Part shown: in pieces, positions 27,437 to 35,462 of the stretch
How positions within the stretch are numbered: the stretch's first letter is position 1
How the letters are laid out: the number at the start of each line of letters is the position of its first letter
NCBI RefSeq assembly: GCF_036014175.1
Contig: NZ_CP107917.1
Span: forward strand, 434,001-498,000
Direction: 5' to 3'
DNA: 64,000 bases
From: Streptomyces sp. NBC_00443
Lineage (GTDB): Bacteria; Actinomycetota; Actinomycetes; Streptomycetales; Streptomycetaceae
Program-made: the position numbers and the translations under genes
Notes under the pieces: model-generated
Told to the model about the DNA's origin: nothing
What the model saw: only the letters and a program-made list of their open reading frames with translations
The model's database searches: none

Positions 27437-28462
27437 CTAGGCGGAAGAGCAGCCCGCCGGTCCACGGATTCTCAACTCCGCCTCGCCGGACCGGTTCGCT
27501 GTCAGGAGGCTGTGGCCCAACGGGGTGAGGACGTGCAGGACGGTGTTCCGGTCGCGGATCGAAGCGACCAGCCCTGCCTCCCGCAGGATCCTCACGTGCT
27601 CGCTGACCGTCGCCGGGGTCACCCCGGCACGCCGGGCCACCTCGCTCGTGGTGCACCCGTCCTCCAGGGCCCGGAGCACGGTGGCCCGACCGTGGCCGAG
27701 CAGCCGCGCCAGCGCCCGGGATCCGGTGCCCCCCTGGGGAGGAAGCCACCAGCGGTGCGTGCGGGCGACGGGATAGACCAGCACGGGCGGCAGCCTCGGG
27801 TCCGTCAGGGTGATCGGTGTCTGCCAGCAGAAGACGGAGGGCACCAGCAGCAGCCCCCTGCCGTCGAGGCGCAACTCGCGCTGCAGTGGGTACTGCGTCT
27901 CCAGCACGGGTGGCCGCCAGCGCATCGACGGGCCCAGCGTCGACAGCAGCGCGTCGACGCCGCCCCGCAGTATCTCCCGCGCCCGCACGGCACGGTCGGC
28001 CTCGATCTGCGCCCGTACGGCGGACCAGTAGGGGGCGAGCGCGGCGTGGAAGTACCCGTGCAGGGCCTGACCGAGGTTCTCCAGCGCGCAGGGTTCGCCG
28101 TCGGCGAGCGGACGCAGCCATCTCGGTGCCGCCGTGAGCACGTTCATCTCCCTGCTCAGCCGCCGGCGAGGCGTGGACAGAATCGCCCGTACGCCCTCGG
28201 ACAGCCCCTCGGAAGCCTCTGCCGGATTGAGGAAGTCGGGAAAGCTGCCGCGCGGCGGGGCCAACGCCCGGACGAGGTGCAGCTGTTGCCGGGGCACCCC
28301 GTTGAGCCCGGCTCGCGCCTGCGCGCGCCAGGCGTCGAATACGGCACGACCCTGACGCGTCGCCAGCAGGTTCACGCTGAGTACGAGTTCCCACAGCGGG
28401 TCGGGTGCGGCGGCGACGCGTGTCCGGAGAAGGTCTTGGCGCGTGAAGTGCACTCGGAGCAC
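27437..28462 (-). CDS. ArsR-family regulator with long N-terminal domain
   Basis: The 341-residue protein has a C-terminal winged helix (about 255-325: 'LLGHGRATVLRALEDGCTTSEVARRAGVTPATVSEHVRILREAGLV') and a long N-terminal domain of the DUF5937 type common in streptomycete ArsR proteins. No ArsR/SmtB metal-binding cysteine motif is seen, so the ligand is probably not a metal. The GTG start at 28462 gives the usual opening LRVHFTRQDLLRTRV. Related genes often control adjacent transporters; here the adjacent co-directional gene encodes a small membrane protein. Confidence 0.8.
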   Translation of the reverse strand: MLRVHFTRQDLLRTRVAAAPDPLWELVLSVNLLATRQGRAVFDAWRAQARAGLNGVPRQQLHLVRALAPPRGSFPDFLNPAEASEGLSEGVRAILSTPRRRLSREMNVLTAAPRWLRPLADGEPCALENLGQALHGYFHAALAPYWSAVRAQIEADRAVRAREILRGGVDALLSTLGPSMRWRPPVLETQYPLQRELRLDGRGLLLVPSVFCWQTPITLTDPRLPPVLVYPVARTHRWWLPPQGGTGSRALARLLGHGRATVLRALEDGCTTSEVARRAGVTPATVSEHVRILREAGLVASIRDRNTVLHVLTPLGHSLLTANRSGEAELRIRGPAGCSSA

Positions 28463-28539
28463 GAAAATCCATCTCAGTCGGTCACGTGATCAACTGACGT
28501 TTCAGCGTGGGATGGTCCTCCCGATACTCCCCGTATTCC

Positions 28540-28628
28540 CGTGAATCGCGAAATCTCTATTCACGCCAACTCGCCCGGCGCGCACCGTCGTCCATGCGCG
28601 TCAGCAGTCACTTTCGGCGCGCGCCGAA
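28540..28628. promoter_or_regulatory. Palindromic elements upstream of the secreted protein genes
   Basis: In the 256-base gap before the first secreted-protein gene there are two clear dyads: CGTGAAT-N12-ATTCACG at 28540-28565 and a perfect 16-base palindrome TTCGGCGCGCGCCGAA at 28613-28628. A TCACGTGA palindrome lies at 28483-28490 nearer the ArsR gene. Any could be an operator; none matches a regulator site that I can name. Confidence 0.4.
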
Positions 28629-28718
28629 TCACCTGGCAGGGAAAGGTCGATGACGGGCAGCCTGAGAGACGTACGCGACCAAGATCTTCGTAATGCCGAC
28701 CAAGGGGGAAGACACGAT

Positions 28719-29093
28719 ATGCGCAAACGTGCAGCGATCGGGGCAGTGGCCACTGCCGCCTTCGCCACCGTGCTGGTCACCGCGCCGACCGCTTCGGCCG
28801 AACCCAATCCGCCCGGCTGTCCGAAGGAGTACTTCTGCGCCTACAGCGGAGAGAACCAGACCGGTCAACTCGTAGTGAAAACCAAGGGGAACTGGAGCGG
28901 AAACGTCGCCTTCCGCTCTGCGTTCAACAACGGAAAGGCCTTCCCGGGCGCGGACCACGTCGACGTGACCTACACCGTCGAGGGCGGCACGGAAACGGCG
29001 TGCCTCCACTACAACCCGGGCCCCGGCGCCTACAAGGCGAATGCCGTTCCGGGCACCCATGTCGTCAAGGTCGTATGGCGCGGCGAGTGCTGA
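28719..29093 (+). CDS. Small secreted protein, peptidase-inhibitor I36/crystallin-like
   Basis: The 124-residue precursor has a Sec signal peptide (MRKRAAIGAVATAAFATVLV, cleavage after TASA) and a mature part of about 95 residues. That part contains 'CPKEYFCAYSGENQTGQLV', 'NWSGN' and 'SAFNNG' blocks and ends VVWRGEC. This pattern is that of the peptidase inhibitor I36 (SMPI-like) or beta/gamma-crystallin-type fold of small Streptomyces extracellular proteins. Four cysteines (two near the mature N-terminus, one in ETACLHY, one at the very C-terminus) probably form two disulfides. ATG 28719 follows AAGGGGGAAG. A close paralog follows after 19 bases, in operon with it. Confidence 0.8.
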   Translation: MRKRAAIGAVATAAFATVLVTAPTASAEPNPPGCPKEYFCAYSGENQTGQLVVKTKGNWSGNVAFRSAFNNGKAFPGADHVDVTYTVEGGTETACLHYNPGPGAYKANAVPGTHVVKVVWRGEC

Positions 29094-29112
29094 CAACGGA
29101 GGGAGGCTCATC

Positions 29113-29499
29113 ATGCTGACCGGAAAGCGACTCGCAGCCCTGGGCGCCGGGGCCGTCGCGGCCGCCTTCACCGGCGTCCTCGCCCTCGCCCCTGCGGCGT
29201 CGGCGGAAGCCAACCCGCCCGGCTGCGGGAAGGGTTACTTCTGCGCCTACAGCGGCGCCAACCAGACGGGACGGCTCGTCCTCAAGGTTGCGGGCAACTG
29301 GTCCGGCAACCTGGCCGTCGGCTCCATCTTCAACAACGGAGTCGTCTACCCGGGCGCCGACCACGTCGATGTGACGTCGTTCCTCGGCGGTCAGCCGTCG
29401 ACCGACTGCTTCCACTACAACCCCGGCCCGGGCAAGTACAAGGCCAACGCCGAACCGGGGCTCACCATCACGCGTGTCGTCTGGCGAGGCGAGTGCTGA
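29113..29499 (+). CDS. Small secreted protein, paralog of the preceding gene
   Basis: The 128-residue precursor is a tandem duplicate of the gene before it: signal peptide (MLTGKRLAALGAGAVAAAFT, cleavage after ASA), then 'NPPGCGKGYFCAYSGANQTGRLV', 'NWSGNLAVGSIFNNG', 'YPGADHVDVTS' and the same ending VVWRGEC. All four cysteines are kept. The two mature proteins differ mainly in the loop between the GADHVDVT block and the third cysteine. ATG 29113 has GGAGGGAGG upstream. A strong terminator lies 28 bases after the stop, so the two genes form a complete unit. Confidence 0.8.
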   Translation: MLTGKRLAALGAGAVAAAFTGVLALAPAASAEANPPGCGKGYFCAYSGANQTGRLVLKVAGNWSGNLAVGSIFNNGVVYPGADHVDVTSFLGGQPSTDCFHYNPGPGKYKANAEPGLTITRVVWRGEC

Positions 29500-29526
29500 G
29501 CCGGCGACACCGCACGCACACGTAGG

Positions 29527-29562
29527 GAGACTTGCTCCGCCTCTGCAGGCGGGGCAAGTCTC
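29527..29562 (+). terminator. Strong terminator after the secreted-protein pair
   Basis: A 15-bp stem (GAGACTTGCTCCGCC with its near-perfect complement, one T-G pair) closes on a 6-base loop, TCTGCA. It is followed by CGCTTCT. It ends the two-gene unit. Confidence 0.85.
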
Positions 29563-29580
29563 GCTTCTACGGGCTGGGAA

Positions 29581-29630
29581 GACGTACGCGGCAGACGTAC
29601 GGGCGAGACGTACGGGCCAGACGTACGGCT
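29581..29630. repeat. 13-bp periodic repeat of GACGTACG
   Basis: GACGTACG occurs at 29581, 29594, 29607 and 29620, exactly 13 bases apart, with similar bases between copies. It lies inside the degraded 3' end of the DUF1275-like remnant, between it and the terminator. Confidence 0.85.
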
Positions 29631-30137
29631 GGTCAGGCGTTGTGCGGCCGTCCGGGCGCCGGCTGAGCCACGTAGCCCCACGATGCCGGCCAGTACCCCC
29701 GCGGCGGCGACGAGCAACGCCACGGTGAGCCCCGCACGCAGCAGCAGCGTGCCGACGGCCGCGCCGGCGAAGACCGCCACGAGAGCAGCGGCGCGGTAGC
29801 GCTGGGAGGCGTCCGGCGTGCCGCCGCCCAGCTCCGAGTGTCTGACCAGGGTGACCAGCGTGCCCGTCACCAACGTGGTGTTCAGGCTCGCCCCGAGCCG
29901 CCACATCGTCGCGCTGCGCACATCCATGGCCAGCGCGGTCAGGCCGATCACGGCATAGTGCCGCGGCGCCAGGTCGCCCCGCAGCCGACCGCGAACCCGG
30001 CGAGCAACGACCCCCGTGACCGCGGTCAAGACGACCAGCGCTTTCGGCAGCGGGTCGGAACGAGCCGGTGCCGACATGCACGTCCCGTTCCACGGCCTTG
30101 CGCAGTCACCTCCTGACAGGCCTCACCTCACCACCGC

Positions 30138-31136
30138 CTAATCCCCCACGCCACCAGAGAGCGCCCGGTCGGCGTCGGCGGTCCTCCCTCGCAGCATGAG
30201 GTCCAGGACCGCCATGAACCGCTGTGTCCGCGGCTCGCCGAGTACGAAGGGGTTGACGCCGTCCGGTCGGGTCCGCAGCTGTTCGACGCGCTGGAGGCCG
30301 TGGTCGTTGGGGTGGTTGGACAGTTCCACGTCCACCTTCGCGTCCCGCATCCGCTTGCGGAAGGAGCGCACGGACGCACGATAGATGCTCAGCTCCGACA
30401 CCGTGCCGGGCGGGTTCACCCCGCCCCAGAGCATGGCCGTGTGGCACTCGGATCCGGACCGGACCGGGATGATCGGCGAGACGGTGCCCGTCGTGTGGCC
30501 CGGGGTGTGGTGCAGTCGGATCGTCGTCCCGCCGAGTGTGAGTCGTTGCCCGTCCGCGATGTCCAGATCCCTGGTGGGTGCGTTGTCCGGACGGGTCCGG
30601 GCGATGAGGTCCCAGTCGGCAGGCGCCATCAGAACGCGCGCTCCGTACCGGTCCGCGAGATACTGTGCCCCGCCGAAATGGTCGTCGTGGCCGTGCGTGA
30701 CGACGACATACTTGATCGTCGCGGGATCGGCGCACAGCTCCCGCAACCCGGGGACGAGAATGCCCTCGGCGTCCGCGGGCGAGGTGAGCGCGTCGATCAA
30801 CACGATCCCGTCATCGGTCAGCACCGCCATCGCGGAGACCCAACCAGCGCTCAGAAAGGCCAGGTTGTCGAAGATCCTCAACGGCTCCGGCGCGGGCGGA
30901 CGAGGAAACTCGAAGTCGGGCGTCAGCGCCGTCACAAGTGCGAGCAGAACCGGGTCACTTCCGGCGAGCGACCTGGCACGGTCGTAGTGGACCTGTCCGT
31001 CCCGGCCCAGAGCAACGGCGGACGAGCCGAGACCGAGCGCGCCGACACCACCGGCAAGTCCGAGGGCGCCGAGCTGGGCGAAGCGGCGCCTGGAGAAGGG
31101 GCCGGCTAAGTCGTCGTCGTGCGGAGAAGAAGTCAT
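30138..31136 (-). CDS. MBL-fold hydrolase exported by the Tat pathway
   Basis: The 332-residue protein has a twin-arginine signal (SRRRFAQLGALGLAGGVGAL, about residues 15-40), indicating export in folded form. The metallo-beta-lactamase core follows, with the zinc motif HGHDDHFGG near residue 148, 'HHTPGHTTGTVS' near 210, and a late 'NHPNDHG' histidine. It looks like the subclass B3-like/quorum-type hydrolases that Streptomyces secrete, but the substrate is unknown. The ATG at 31136 has GGAGGACC just upstream. It lies 45 bases after the MFS gene on the same strand and may be read with it. Confidence 0.85.
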   Translation of the reverse strand: MTSSPHDDDLAGPFSRRRFAQLGALGLAGGVGALGLGSSAVALGRDGQVHYDRARSLAGSDPVLLALVTALTPDFEFPRPPAPEPLRIFDNLAFLSAGWVSAMAVLTDDGIVLIDALTSPADAEGILVPGLRELCADPATIKYVVVTHGHDDHFGGAQYLADRYGARVLMAPADWDLIARTRPDNAPTRDLDIADGQRLTLGGTTIRLHHTPGHTTGTVSPIIPVRSGSECHTAMLWGGVNPPGTVSELSIYRASVRSFRKRMRDAKVDVELSNHPNDHGLQRVEQLRTRPDGVNPFVLGEPRTQRFMAVLDLMLRGRTADADRALSGGVGD

Positions 31137-31181
31137 GGTGGTCCTCCTTGGTGACCGCTCCGACTCATGATCCCATCGAGA

Positions 31182-32439
31182 TCACGATAGGCGAGCGTGC
31201 CGGCATCCCCCGTCTCCGCAGTCCTGTTGGGCACGGTTCGAGCCGCGGCGCTCGGCGCGGCGTGTCCCTACGGCCAGGACCATGAGTACCGCCGTACAGC
31301 CGCCCAGCAGCATCACCGCGGACGGGGAAGTGCGGTCCAACACGATGCCCCCAACCAGTGCTCCGATGGAAATCGTTGCCTGGAAGGAGGCCGTGAACAG
31401 GACCGATGCGGCTTCCGGGGCGTGGGGTGCCGCCCTGGCGAACCAGGTTTGCGACGCGACCGGTACGGCGCCGTACGCGATGCCCCACACGCAGAGCCAC
31501 CGCGCCGGTCTCCCGGCGGCCCAGCGCCGGAAGCAGGAGGGTCACCGCGCCGATCAGGCCTGCCGCCAGCCCGAAGACGGTGCGCGGGTAGCGGGCCACC
31601 CAGGCGCCGCCCATGAAGTTGCCGAGGATGCCGGCGGCTCCGTAGAGCAGCAGGAATGTGGTGATCAGGGCCCCGTTGGTGTGGGTGACCTGTTCCAGGA
31701 ACGGTGTCACATAGGTGAAGGAGCCGAAGTGCGCCAGCACGACGACGAACGTCAGCAGGAGCGCGAAGCGGGTGTCGGCGCTGCGGAGCATGCCGTTGAG
31801 GACGCCGAGCCGTGTGACCTGGACCGGGGGGAGCGGCGGCACGAACACCAGCAGCATGGCCAGTACGGCGACCGCCAGAACTCCCATGGCCAGAAAGGCC
31901 GTTCGCCATCCGGCGAGGTCTCCGACGAGAGTGCCGGTCGGCACGCCGAGGACGGATCCCAGAGGGACGGCGGAAAAGATCACGGCGGTGGCTCTGCGGG
32001 CCGAGGCCGACGGTACGAGCCGTTCCGCCAACCCCGCCCCGATCGACCAGAAGCCCCCGATCGTGATGCCGACCATGACCCGGGAGGCCAGGACGAGGCC
32101 GTAGTCGGGCGCCGCCGCGGCGAGGAAGTTCGCCAATGCCAACAGAAGCGTGAAGACACACAGCATCAGCCTGCGGTCGAAGCGCGCTGTGGCCACGGTG
32201 ACCAGTGGAGCGGCGAGCGCCGCGACGAAGCCGGGCATGGTCATCGTCAGGCCGGCCATCCCGTCCGAGATGGCGAAGCTGGATCCGATCGAGGTCAGCA
32301 GACCGATCGGCAGGATCTCGGTGGTGACGATGGCGAATATTCCCAGCATCACGGCGACCACGGCCGTCCATCCCCTCAGCGGGGCACGGGAGGACGGGAC
32401 CGGGGCGTTGGCTGAACGGGCAGGGGTGGTTGGCGACAT
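31182..32439 (-). CDS. MFS transporter, DHA1 type (frame break near 31499)
   Basis: The first 310 residues encode ten or so membrane helices with the DHA1 pattern: 'GIFAIVTTEILPIGLL', the motif A region 'ATARFDRRLMLC', and 'SRVMVGITIGGFWSIGAGLAERLVP'. This resembles sugar or drug efflux proteins of the AraJ/YdhP group. The C-terminal helices (WGIAYGAVPVASQTWFARAAPH... and VMLLGGCTAVLMVLAVGTRRAE) are in another frame. One extra base, or two missing, near 31499 joins them to a protein of about 418 residues. It is divergent from another MFS gene. The substrate is not known. Confidence 0.75.
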
Positions 32440-32653
32440 GACATTCCGTCCGTGACAGGCAGTGCGTCCGGCGGTCAGTCCAGCAGGCTCCATGGGGAGG
32501 TGGCTGGCAGTACTGCGACGGCACCCTTGCCCGTCACGGGTGATGTCGCATTCCCGCAATGCGCCGGACCTCCCCGGGCGGTGCCCGGGCCACGTCACAC
32601 CCGCACGAACCGCTTGTGATGCGGCGGCGCCGGGTCGGGCGCAGACTGGACGG

Positions 32654-34312
32654 GTGAGTGGCACCTCTCTGGGGCGCGGCGAAGCCGCGCCCGAACCTCG
32701 GTCGGCACCACGGCAGACCTTGGCGCTCACGGCCATGATGTTCGCGGTTGCGATGACGTTCATCGACCAGACCATCGTCGCCATCGCCGCCCCGGACATC
32801 GTCCGTGAACTGGGTCTGTCAGCCTCTGGCATGCAGTGGGTCGTCAACGCCTACCTGCTGTCCCTGGCCGCCTTCTTCGCGCTGGGCGGCCGCCTGGCGG
32901 ACCTCTACGGGCCGCGCCGGGTGGTCCTGATCGGCACCCTCGTCTTCGTCATCTCGTCGGTGCTGTGCGGCTGCGTCCCCAAGGGCGACGCGGCACAGAG
33001 CTGGCTGATCGCCTTCCGGGCCACCCAGGGTCTCGGTGCGGCACTGCTGTTCCCCGCGGCGCTGGCCGTGGTGGTGGCGGTGTTCCCGCGCGAGCGACGC
33101 GGACGCGCCCTCGCCCTGTTCTTCGGGATCTCCGGCGCGCTGACGGCCATCGGGCCTCTCCTGGGCGGCTGGCTGACGAACTGGACCTGGCGCGCGGTGT
33201 TCTGGGTCAACGTGCCCGTGGCCATCGTGGCTCTGGCCCTCACGGCATTCGCCCACATCGCCGACCGGCGGCGACCCGGCACGCTCGATGTCCGGGGTGC
33301 GGTTCTGATCGTCGCCGGCATGGGTCTGAGCGTCCTCGGCTTTCAACAGGCGTGGTCCTGGGGGTGGGACAGCGCGGCGACCTGGGCCTGCATCGTCGGC
33401 GGTCTCGTGGTGCTCTGCGCGTTCGTCGCCTACGAGCGGCGAGTGCGCCATCCGCTGATCGACCTGCGTGTCTTCAAGGACCGCGCGTTCACGGTGGACA
33501 CGGCGGTGCTGTTCTTCGCCATGCTGGCCTTCGTCCCGCTGTTCTTCTTCGCCTCCGTGTACGCCCAGGTGTGTCTGAGTGCCTCGCCGAACCAGGCGGC
33601 GCTGTTCCTGCTGTACTTCTTCGCGGGCTTCGCGATCGCCTCGCAGTGGGGTGGCCGGATCCTCGACAAGCAGGGCGCCCGCCCGGCGCTGAAGATCGGC
33701 TGCGTCCTGGGCTGCGTCGGCTTCGCCCTGTGGGCCGACAAACTCACCGACCTGAGCATGCACGACCAGTGGCCGTACGCCGCCCTTGCCGGCGCGGGCA
33801 TCGGCTTCATCCTCGCGCCCGCATCCACGGACGCCGTCAACCGGGCGATCGGTCCCTCCTACGGGGAGGTCACGGGAATCACCCAGACGGTACGCAACTA
33901 CGCGGCGAGTGTGGGCCTGGCCGTCCTCGGCACCGTGCTGACGCACGTCACCAACTCCAACGTGACGAAGACCCTGGAGGCCCGCGGCCTGTCGCCCGAC
34001 GTGGCGGAGAACGTGGCCCGCGACATCAGTGAGTCCATCACGGGCACGGGCGACAACAGTTCACCCACCGGCACGGGGCCTGCCGCCACGGCTCTGCGCG
34101 ATGCGATGAACGCGGTGCGCATGGACTTCGCCGAGGCCAACCAGTGGGTGTTCAACGGCATGGCCATCGCCCTGGGCATCGGCTTCCTGTGCGCCCTGCG
34201 CCACCCGGGCGGGCGCGCGGTCACGCCCACGTACACGGAATCGCAAACAACTCCGCCCCGGGAAGCGACACAAGCCCCCGCAGGGCAGCCTGACCGGCGA
34301 ACAGGTCCGTGA
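32654..34312 (+). CDS. MFS transporter, DHA2 (EmrB/QacA) type
   Basis: The 552-residue protein has about 14 membrane segments, as expected for DHA2 proton-driven drug exporters. 'TFIDQTIVAIAAPDIVRELGLSASGMQWVVNAYLLSLAAFFALGGRLADLYGPRR' contains the family's first-helix Asp and motif A; 'QGLGAALLFPAALAVVVAVFP' and 'GALTAIGPLLGGWLT' are the motif C region. The GTG at 32654 was chosen because sequence upstream is not family-like. No TetR or MarR regulator is adjacent. It is divergent from the DHA1 gene, with a 214-base shared promoter region. Confidence 0.9.
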   Translation: MSGTSLGRGEAAPEPRSAPRQTLALTAMMFAVAMTFIDQTIVAIAAPDIVRELGLSASGMQWVVNAYLLSLAAFFALGGRLADLYGPRRVVLIGTLVFVISSVLCGCVPKGDAAQSWLIAFRATQGLGAALLFPAALAVVVAVFPRERRGRALALFFGISGALTAIGPLLGGWLTNWTWRAVFWVNVPVAIVALALTAFAHIADRRRPGTLDVRGAVLIVAGMGLSVLGFQQAWSWGWDSAATWACIVGGLVVLCAFVAYERRVRHPLIDLRVFKDRAFTVDTAVLFFAMLAFVPLFFFASVYAQVCLSASPNQAALFLLYFFAGFAIASQWGGRILDKQGARPALKIGCVLGCVGFALWADKLTDLSMHDQWPYAALAGAGIGFILAPASTDAVNRAIGPSYGEVTGITQTVRNYAASVGLAVLGTVLTHVTNSNVTKTLEARGLSPDVAENVARDISESITGTGDNSSPTGTGPAATALRDAMNAVRMDFAEANQWVFNGMAIALGIGFLCALRHPGGRAVTPTYTESQTTPPREATQAPAGQPDRRTGP

Positions 34313-34387
34313 CCTGCATATCGGACACCCTCACGGCCTCGCAAGCGGCTTTCGGCGGCGTCGACTTGAGCGGCTGCCGGTCGGTCG

Positions 34388-34831
34388 TCACACGTCGTGC
34401 GGCCCGTTGCCGGTGCCCGGTGCCGTGGGGCCGTGGCCGCCGGTGAGGCGGCGGTAGGCGGCACGGGCGTGAAGCAGGCGGGCCAGAGCCGTACCGACCA
34501 GGGCCGCGGCGAGGAGGCAGCTCAGCCAGAAGGTGTCGCGGTGGCCGACCCAGGTGAGGATTCCGGCGGGCGGGATGGCGAAGCCGTTGAGGAACAGCCA
34601 GCACAGGAGGGCCGTGCCGGGAGCCGCGGTGAAGCGGGCGCACAGGCCCAGGAGGGCGGCCAGCAGGGACAGTAGAACCAGGGCGAGCCCGGGCCGGTCG
34701 GTGCCCACGAGTGAGTTGAGCAGTGCCACCAGCAGCAGCGCCCCGCCGAAGGCCGCGGCCCACACCAGCGGGGTGGCGACGGGGCGGGGAACGGGCCTGG
34801 CACCGGAGCTGAGGGACACCCACTCGATCAT
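34388..34831 (-). CDS. DUF4118/KdpD-like four-helix membrane protein
   Basis: The 147-residue protein has four hydrophobic helices ('LVWAAAFGGALLLVALLNSLVG', 'GLALVLLSLLAALLGLCARF', 'GTALLCWLFLNGFAIPPAG' and 'FWLSCLLAAALVGTALA'). The motif LNGFAIPP after the third helix resembles the KdpD membrane domain (DUF4118), here without any kinase domain. The ATG at 34831 follows GGGGAGGAAACG. It is divergent from the cation antiporter operon with a 136-base region between. A role in cation or membrane-potential sensing is inference. Confidence 0.65.
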   Translation of the reverse strand: MIEWVSLSSGARPVPRPVATPLVWAAAFGGALLLVALLNSLVGTDRPGLALVLLSLLAALLGLCARFTAAPGTALLCWLFLNGFAIPPAGILTWVGHRDTFWLSCLLAAALVGTALARLLHARAAYRRLTGGHGPTAPGTGNGPHDV

Positions 34832-34967
34832 GCTGACGTTTCCTCCCCGATCGTCCAGCCCATTGTTCCAGGCAGCCCCGGGCCACCTGCCCGGCGGTCG
34901 GCTCCGGACGCTCGTTAGGGTGTCGTCAAAGGTTGTCCAGAGAAACACCCGAACCAGACAGGGGACC

Positions 34968-35456
34968 GTGGTGGGCGCTCCACGCCTGAGCAGTACGCCG
35001 TTGCCGGGGATCGGGGTCCGTTACGACCTCACCACCCGGGAGCAGCGTCGCGTGTCCGTGGTCGCGCACCGGGACGGATCGCGGACGCTGAACGCGTACC
35101 AGCAGGACGATCCGGACGCGTGTGCGCTGACGGTGCGGATGACGTCGGGAGAGGCGGAGGCCCTCATCGACGCGCTGATGCCGGCGCACCACAGCCCGAA
35201 CCTGCTGTCCACGACCGACCTGGGCCTGGTTGCCGAGCGGGTCGAGCTGTCGGCCACCTCGCACTGGAACGGGCGGGTGCTGGGCGAGACCCGGATGCGT
35301 ACCGAGACTGGCGTGTCCATCGTGGCCGTACTGCGCCGCGCCGAGGCCATCCCCTCGCCGGCGCCGGACTTCCGGCTGGCGGGTGGTGACACCCTGATCG
35401 TGATCGGCACCCGCGAGGGCGTGGAGGCTGCCGCCGCGATACTCGGACGGGAGTGA
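34968..35456 (+). CDS. Antiporter regulatory subunit, TrkA-C domain
   Basis: The 162-residue cytosolic protein begins 'LPGIGVRYDLTTREQRRVSVVAHRDG' and ends with a TrkA-C (RCK_C) domain, about 80-160: 'GRVLGETRMRTETGVSIVAVLRR' and 'LAGGDTLIVIGTREGVEAA'. Proteins of this kind (KhtT-like) bind nucleotides and control an adjacent CPA2 antiporter. The start is one of two adjacent GTGs at 34968 and 34971 after AGGGGA. The antiporter gene follows after 6 bases, in operon. Confidence 0.88.
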   Translation: MVGAPRLSSTPLPGIGVRYDLTTREQRRVSVVAHRDGSRTLNAYQQDDPDACALTVRMTSGEAEALIDALMPAHHSPNLLSTTDLGLVAERVELSATSHWNGRVLGETRMRTETGVSIVAVLRRAEAIPSPAPDFRLAGGDTLIVIGTREGVEAAAAILGRE

Positions 35457-35462
35457 ACGGGC

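Larger units (their letters stand above)
29415..30077 (-). pseudogene. Remnant of a DUF1275 (YoaK-type) membrane protein
   Basis: The open frame begins MSAPARSDPLPKALVVLTAVTGVV, as in DUF1275 proteins, but jumps at once to the second half of the family: 'PRHYAVIGLTALAMDVRSATMWRLG', 'NTTLVTGTLVTLVRHSELGGG'. About 80 residues with the 'N(M/T)GN' membrane region are missing. After about residue 150 the frame runs into low-complexity sequence and then antisense to the neighbouring secreted-protein gene, so the C-terminus is not natural either. It is probably a decaying gene. Intact relatives are membrane proteins of about 230 residues with unknown function. Confidence 0.55.

Noticed and set aside
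30138..34312. Antibiotic biosynthesis or resistance cluster (MBL hydrolase plus two exporters)
   Set aside because: No biosynthetic enzymes, carrier proteins or pathway regulator are nearby, so the genes are not evidence for a cluster.
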